DNA from: Bacillus chungangensis | GTDB taxonomy: Bacteria > Bacillota > Bacilli > Bacillales > Bacillaceae_C | Direction: 5' to 3' | DNA length: 64,000 nt | Assembly: GCF_030812995.1 (NCBI RefSeq) | Contig: NZ_JAUSTT010000005.1 | Span: 124,001 to 188,000, forward strand | Shown here: one piece after another, positions 59,488-64,000 of the stretch | How positions within the stretch are numbered: the stretch's first letter is position 1 | Layout of the letters: each line of letters begins with the position of its first letter | Program-made: the position numbers and the translations under genes | The notes under the pieces: generated by a model | Seen by the model: the letters and a program-made list of their open reading frames with translations, nothing else | Told to the model about the DNA's origin: nothing | The model's database searches: none

Positions 59488-59509
59488 AACCGCCTCAGCG
59501 CGGTTTTTT
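59488..59509 (+). terminator. Terminator after the small membrane protein
   Basis: AACCGC/GCGGTT stem followed by TTTTTTC. Confidence 0.75.
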
Positions 59510-59805
59510 CTTATTAAAAAATGAAAACCCAATAAAATGAGACAGTAAAATAAAATAAATAAACTCCAAACATTCGTGAACTACTCACCACTTATCGACC
59601 TTACGGTCTGATTGAAGTGGGAGAATTCTTTTCGGAAACCCAGTTAAATACAACCATTAGGCAGGAAAAACATAAAAGCGATCTGTATCTATTGTTATTA
59701 TTCCAATATGGAAGTTTCACTTTCTTCAATTTGTTGAAACATCTCAATTCCCATTCAAAACCCTCCCTCTTTCTGTTTTTTTCCTTCCACAATCACTGCA
59801 ATTAA

Positions 59806-59846
59806 ATCCTTTTCACATCTCCATCACATCTCCATCACATCTTCAT
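59806..59846. repeat. Short tandem repeat, 11-bp unit
   Basis: CCATCACATCT occurs in tandem about three times, the last copy slightly changed. Non-coding context. The stretch 59510-60380 otherwise holds no gene I can support; 59590-59650 (AAGTGGGAGAATTCTT then ACCCAGTTAAAT) could be another IS200/IS605-type end. Confidence 0.5.
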
Positions 59847-60379
59847 CATTTTTAAATAATTGCTTGTTACATTAATAGTACTAAGAGAAGAAAAGAATAG
59901 AAGAATTTGTTGAAGCCGAAAATCTAGGTTTGTGGATTGAAAGAATTGAATAAGAAGAGAGAATAGGTTAGTTGAAACCTTATCGGGATGTCAGTAATCG
60001 ATATCGATGAAATGTGACCTATATGATACCAAAGAACATAAGCCTTCAATGGGATATGTATATGATACAATTCCTTTTCCGGTTTCGAATAACTTTAAGC
60101 GGTGTCAGCACCCGATCCATTTAAAGTAATATATATAGATAACTGGGAACCTTATGATAAAAGAAGCAAACGTGTCCACTAATTAGGAACGATAGCTTAA
60201 TAATGAAGTATGTGGTCTCTCGGATAGGGAGGGAGACCACATCTTTTATCCACACATAATCGATCGCTACCGATAAGATGGTAGGATTTCACTTTTACCC
60301 AGTCTTAAATAACCCCATTGGCTTATGCCATTTACTAGTTTGATAGTAAAGATATGTCCCCGATTTTATATATTTTATC

Positions 60380-60965
60380 ACTAGAATTGCATTAATTATT
60401 GCAGAATATCCCGATAAAGCTGTTATCACTACAGCCAATGAACATGATCGCAGGCAGCTGGAAGTACTTGTGGAGCGAGGAGCGATGTATGTATTTGACC
60501 GTGGATATGTAGACTATGAGCGTTTCGATAGAATGATGGATGATGGATTTTTTTTCGTTTCAAGACTGAAGAAAAACGCAGTCTTTCGTGAAATAGAATA
60601 CTTTACTCTTCCTAAAGAAAAGTCCTGTTTTATCAGATAAAATGGTTGTTCTAGGCACTTCACAGAATCGTGCTGAAAATGTGTTTCGTATTCTTGAAGT
60701 TAAAGACACGAAAGGAACGATTCTATTTTTAATCACGAATAGATTCGATCTTCCTGCCGAAAAGATTAGTCAAATTTACCGTTCACGCTGGGCCATAGAG
60801 TTATTTTTCAAATGGTTAAAGCAACATGTTAGGATCAAAAAATTTTATGGTATGAGTGAAACGGCTATTCAAAATCAAATCTTCTTGGCTCTGATCGTTT
60901 ATTGTTTACACGTGCTCATCCGTTTAAAAATGAAAAGCAATAAATCCATTCTGCAAATTAGTCGT
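60380..60965 (+). pseudogene. IS4-type DDE transposase, truncated and frameshifted
   Basis: The first part (about 60387-60640) reads IIAEYPDKAVITTANEHD and AMYVFDRGYVDYERFD, containing the second catalytic Asp. A frameshift near 60617 (AAAGAAAAGTC) leads to a second part with LITNRFDLPAEKISQIYRSR and WAIELFFKWLKQHVRIKKFYG, containing the catalytic Glu of the YxxRWxIE motif. The N-terminal portion with the first Asp is missing. Dead element. The preceding 140 bp (60240-60375) resembles 62125-62240. Confidence 0.82.
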
Positions 60966-61612
60966 TGACTGAAAGCAGCAATATGGAAGCCAGATTACAT
61001 TTGGCTGCGTCGAGTCTCGGCAAGAGCAGCCCCTTAATCATGCAAATGTCGTAGTTGCTCAGTATGTAAATGTATATATTTACCAAATGGACAGTGTCAC
61101 CTTTTCTTTAGGTTTTGTCTTTTTGGCAAAAAATGAAGAAAAGATATTGACGAAATATTATAACAATATTTATGCAACGCTAGTGATATTTTATATTTAT
61201 TTTACATTGGTTTATAAACTAAATGAGCGAAGTATAAGCCAAATCAAGCTGTTTATAGTCCGAGGTTCATTTATCTTGTTTTGTTGTTAAAGAAACGAAT
61301 TTTGATATTGGATTGTTATTGCATAAGAAAAAACCAGCCTCTCCAAAATACATAGTAAAACACTTGTACTTTAGAAGAAAATACATGATAATGAAAGCGC
61401 TTTAAAATGTGTTCAGGCAGAACACAAATTACTTTTTACGATGATATGTATAGTGTAGCGAATGATCGCCCGTTTGTAAATTAATTTGTTGAAAAATTTT
61501 GTTTTTTTATGCGGAGAGCTAGTTTTTCGTTCTATTTCTATGATATTATCAGCTTAATAGAAAGATGCCTCATCGGTGGATCGGCACTCCCCAAAGAAAG
61601 GGGGTGCTTAGT

Positions 61613-61687
61613 ATGACTATATACGAGTCTCTTCAACTTATGATTACTTTTACAATGCTCGTCTTAGTCATAAAAGAAAAGAAATAA
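61613..61687 (+). CDS. Holin-like type I toxin, copy 2 (24 aa)
   Basis: Encodes the same 24-residue peptide as the copy at 57623; nucleotide differences in the ORF are silent. The ribosome site GGGGGTG again pairs with CACTCCCC across AAAGAAA. Extended -10 TGATATTAT lies upstream. Maintenance of identical peptide despite drift in flanking DNA suggests both copies are functional or recently duplicated. Confidence 0.75.
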   Translation: MTIYESLQLMITFTMLVLVIKEKK

Positions 61688-61832
61688 TCCACCCTTGAGG
61701 TCACGACTCAAATTTCGGGTGGATTTTTTGCAATTCACTTTAAATAGGTCGATCCCCTTTGAAGGGAACTTTCTATTGCATGGCTGCTTATGCGACAACA
61801 TTGGCAGCCTTTTTTAGTATATTCATTCTTGT
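61680..61832 (-). ncRNA. Predicted antisense antitoxin RNA, copy 2
   Basis: Minus-strand promoter TTGAAA (61863-61868), 18 bp, TATAAT (61839-61844), identical to copy 1. It would overlap the toxin mRNA 3' end and terminate at the AATCCACCC-type hairpin near 61685-61727. Prediction only. Confidence 0.6.
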
Positions 61833-62119
61833 ATCTTTATTATACACGAAATGAGCAAATTTTTTCAACTTATGTAAGAACTTCTCGACATAGTGATAAA
61901 ACCAATACTTTCAGTGCTCTACTGATGTACGCTTATTCCACTACCGTGGTATTGATTAGTGGCCTCCACTTTTTTAGTAAGGCTCTAAAGAGCCCTACTA
62001 AAAAATTATTATCTAATCTTATCCATAAGAAGGTCTCTTTTCATGATATATGCCTGGAAGCATAAAATTATCATAGAGTATTTTACACATACGAGAACAC
62101 TCCTTCTAAGGCTCCAATG

Positions 62120-62240
62120 AAAGAATAATCCAGATGTAATCGATCACCCCCGATAAGATGGCAAGCATTCACTTTTACCCGCCTCTTAAAAACCCAATGG
62201 ATTATTCCAATTACTAAACAACGTCCCCACCTTGACAATT
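62120..62240. repeat. Diverged copy of the sequence preceding the IS4 relic
   Basis: TAATCGATC, CCGATAAGATGG, TTTCACTTTTACCC-like blocks and AATGG/CATTGG-ATT blocks appear in the same order at 60255-60375 and here. Possibly an insertion-sequence end whose body is lost. Confidence 0.45.
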
Positions 62241-62324
62241 TTATGCTATTTTATAATTTATTTTACATGTCAGTGACCAAGGAAGTAGCTTGTCCTCATT
62301 CCAGATCATGTATAAATTAAACGA

Positions 62325-63101
62325 TTATTGCAGGTATGTCTCGGCTAGCTTAATTAAGTCGCCTTTGTTTAATGTACCTGCTTGAGCGTCGATATGGTAT
62401 TGAATATTATGTTTATCGATAAATGTAATGCTTTTTGCTTCTTTGGATTCCCCGTAAAGCATTTCTACTCCCTTTACAGAGATTTTTTCCATTTTTACAT
62501 CAAATTCCTCAGGCATGTATACCGTAGTTAACTCATCAGATTTGGCGATATTAACATAAATTCTCTTCTCGTCCTTCTCGTATGAGCTAACAATATTCCA
62601 ATTATCTTTAGATAGTTCTAAAGGCATCATTGCATAACCTGCATTTGATTCCTCTGCTTGCTTTCGCAGCTCTTCAGTTGCAGCCTCCTTGTCTTTAGGA
62701 AGCACTGGATCAAAGGAGACATTTGCATTTTCAAATTTAAAATCTTTCACACTGTCCAAAATCTTAGCCGAATGGTCTGCCATTTTGGTACGGAGTGCTG
62801 ACACATCGGTAAAGGTTTCATGCTTACGTCTAATATCTGTTTGCTTTGTTGGATTGTGTAAATCGATATAAAACATAGCTGCTGAACCAGATTGTAACAA
62901 CTCCTCCGCTAATTGATGGCTCATCGCTACGCGGTTCATTTCTTCTTTATTATATGAAAATTGATCCTTTTTCGATGGTTTTACCTCATAGACTACTTCA
63001 CCCTGCTTGTTTGTTAATGATTGATAGTCCACCGCTGCTAAACCTGTTGATGTCGTAAACAACATTCCTGCTGCTACCAACAAACCTACTTTATATTTCA
63101 T
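62325..63101 (-). CDS. Secreted protein with DUF4367-like C-terminal domain, copy 1
   Basis: 258 residues. The start is the ATG at 63101 (AAAAGGAGCG upstream); the frame from 63158 adds non-family residues. Signal peptide MKYKVGLLVAAGMLFTTS with cleavage near GLAA-VD, a middle region rich in charged helices, and a C-terminal VKGVEMLYGESKEAKSITFI ... GDLIKLAETYL domain similar to DUF4367, often found in extracellular parts of Bacillus sigma/anti-sigma and sporulation proteins. Function unknown. A near-identical copy begins upstream and runs off the window. Confidence 0.75.
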   Translation of the reverse strand: MKYKVGLLVAAGMLFTTSTGLAAVDYQSLTNKQGEVVYEVKPSKKDQFSYNKEEMNRVAMSHQLAEELLQSGSAAMFYIDLHNPTKQTDIRRKHETFTDVSALRTKMADHSAKILDSVKDFKFENANVSFDPVLPKDKEAATEELRKQAEESNAGYAMMPLELSKDNWNIVSSYEKDEKRIYVNIAKSDELTTVYMPEEFDVKMEKISVKGVEMLYGESKEAKSITFIDKHNIQYHIDAQAGTLNKGDLIKLAETYLQ

Positions 63102-63732
63102 AAAAATATCGCTCCTTTTCTTTTTGTTCAGCATATCTCTGCTGATAATATAAGACATTGCCTGATGTACGTATTCATCAAAATAATTAGCTTCAATCCG
63201 TAGATCTACGGGGTTATTTTTCCTTCTTTTCTCGATAAAAGAAAGAAATATTTTTACCAGTTTACACTTGCAACCACATCAATACATTTAATTGTAGACA
63301 ATCTTATACAACCAAGCGCCAACTCAAAAATCTGACGTAGATCAACATCCATCCATATTATTCACCCCCTTTTACCCTATATAACGAATCATGTACACTA
63401 AAATGTGACAGTAAAAATAAAAAAAGAATCATGTTTGTAGTTGTTTCTCCTTACTACGAAAAGGGAATACACATCAACTATCACGTAAAGATAATTTATA
63501 TCATTTCCATCATATTTTTTTACTATGAAAATTTGATCCTATTTATTTTGTGGACTTATACATCTATCATTCAACTGATAACTACTTTATTAATACCTTT
63601 TAAAAAATTGCAATGAAATAATATACATAAATTGTCTACTTTAAAAAAAACGGACGATTATGCTCGTTTATCATCGTTTTACATGTCAGTAACCCAGGAT
63701 TTGTAACTTGTCCCCATTCCTAAACTAAACGA

Positions 63733-64000
63733 TTATTGCAGGTATGTCTCGGCTAACTTAATTAAGTCACCTTTGTTTAATGTACCTGCTTGAGCGTCGA
63801 TATAGTATTGAATATTATGTTTATCGATAAATGTAATACTTTTTGCTTCTTTGGATTCCCCGTAAAGCATTTCTACTCCCTTTACAGAGATTTTTTCCAT
63901 TTTTACATCAAATTCCTCAGGCATGTATACCGTAGTTAACTCATCAGATTTGGCGATATTAACATATATTCTCTTCTCTTCCTTCTCATATGAGCTAACA
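63733..64000 (-). CDS. Secreted DUF4367-like protein, copy 2 (N-terminus beyond window)
   Basis: The last 89 codons are in the window and differ from copy 1 by only a residue or so in the translated end (Tyr for His in NIQYYIDAQ). The 3' flank (TTTACATGTCAGT..., AACGATTATTGCAG) is also duplicated, so this is a recent tandem duplication. The gene probably starts beyond 64000. 63102-63732 has no other gene I can support. Confidence 0.8.
   Translation of the reverse strand, partial: VSSYEKEEKRIYVNIAKSDELTTVYMPEEFDVKMEKISVKGVEMLYGESKEAKSITFIDKHNIQYYIDAQAGTLNKGDLIKLAETYLQ

Larger units (their letters stand above)
61381..61881 (+). repeat. ~490-bp direct repeat, copy 2 (type I toxin-antitoxin cassette)
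   Basis: Second copy of 57391-57883, with scattered substitutions that leave the cre-like site (61391-61405), inverted repeat (61409-61425), toxin ORF, hairpins and antisense promoter intact. 60969-61380 between the IS4 relic and this repeat contains no gene I can support. Confidence 0.82.

Noticed and set aside
59813-59845. CRISPR-like array
   Set aside because: Three tandem 11-bp units without spacers; no cas genes anywhere in the window.
61087-61290. 67-codon hydrophobic ORF after the IS4 relic
   Set aside because: No ribosome site, AT-rich random composition.
63431-63616. 61-codon hydrophobic ORF
   Set aside because: Composition expected of AT-rich non-coding DNA and no ribosome site.

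Overview
This is AT-rich, Gram-positive DNA, most likely a chromosome segment of a Bacillaceae species. Shine-Dalgarno sites are strong (AGGAGG type), intrinsic terminators are abundant, and the gene repertoire is Bacillus-like: PadR/MFS, BmrCD-type ABC exporter, YvdTSR-type SMR pair, N-acylamino-acid racemase, cre-like sites and holin-like type I toxins. I could not name the species. I saw no rRNA or tRNA genes and no CRISPR array.

Layout. 1-6.1 kb: a two-component system (kinase cut by the window edge), a PadR-regulated MFS exporter, a decayed gene remnant and an M24 peptidase-like protein. 6.2-11.1 kb: an ECF sigma factor with its membrane anti-sigma factor, followed by two free-standing secreted copies of the anti-sigma extracellular domain. 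All three transcription units carry the same promoter-like motif (AAAGCC, 17 bases, GTCTAAT); a fourth copy lies in the decayed remnant. I consider this the most novel-looking system in the window. 11.5-18.6 kb: a Na+/H+ antiporter, a YfcC-type transporter, and an RpiR regulator with an M20 amidohydrolase and an N-acylamino-acid racemase. 18.7-23.2 kb: a BmrCD-type multidrug ABC exporter behind a long leader with two small ORFs and three terminators. 23.2-33.1 kb: mixed accessory genes: VOC protein, broken GNAT, ABC-2 exporter, TetR plus SMR pair, secreted hydrolase, Rpn-family nuclease.

33.2-49.1 kb: a 4-hydroxyphenylacetate (homoprotocatechuate, meta-cleavage) catabolic island. HpaBC hydroxylate, HpaD cleaves the ring, and HpaE, HpaF, HpaG and a DapA-type aldolase finish the route. 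An FAD synthetase paralogue, a TRAP transporter with two binding proteins and a GntR/FCD regulator accompany them. A shared operator (AATCATATAT, six bases, ATATATGATT) sits upstream of five units, including the regulator's own gene. 50.3-57.2 kb: a five-gene operon (CoA-transferase, glutaryl-CoA-dehydrogenase-like enzyme, APC permease, class III aminotransferase, semialdehyde dehydrogenase) that fits 5-aminovalerate/glutarate degradation. Its last enzyme could also oxidise the succinic semialdehyde produced by the hpa route.

57.4-64 kb: a repeat-rich accessory region. Two ~490-bp direct repeats each carry a complete type I toxin-antitoxin cassette. Between them lie a secreted-protein gene frameshifted in a poly-A tract, a small membrane protein and a broken IS4-type transposase. 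A tandem pair of secreted DUF4367-like proteins closes the window. Six copies of a short, hairpin-ended, transposase-less element, probably derived from an IS200/IS605-type transposon, are scattered through the first 43.5 kb.
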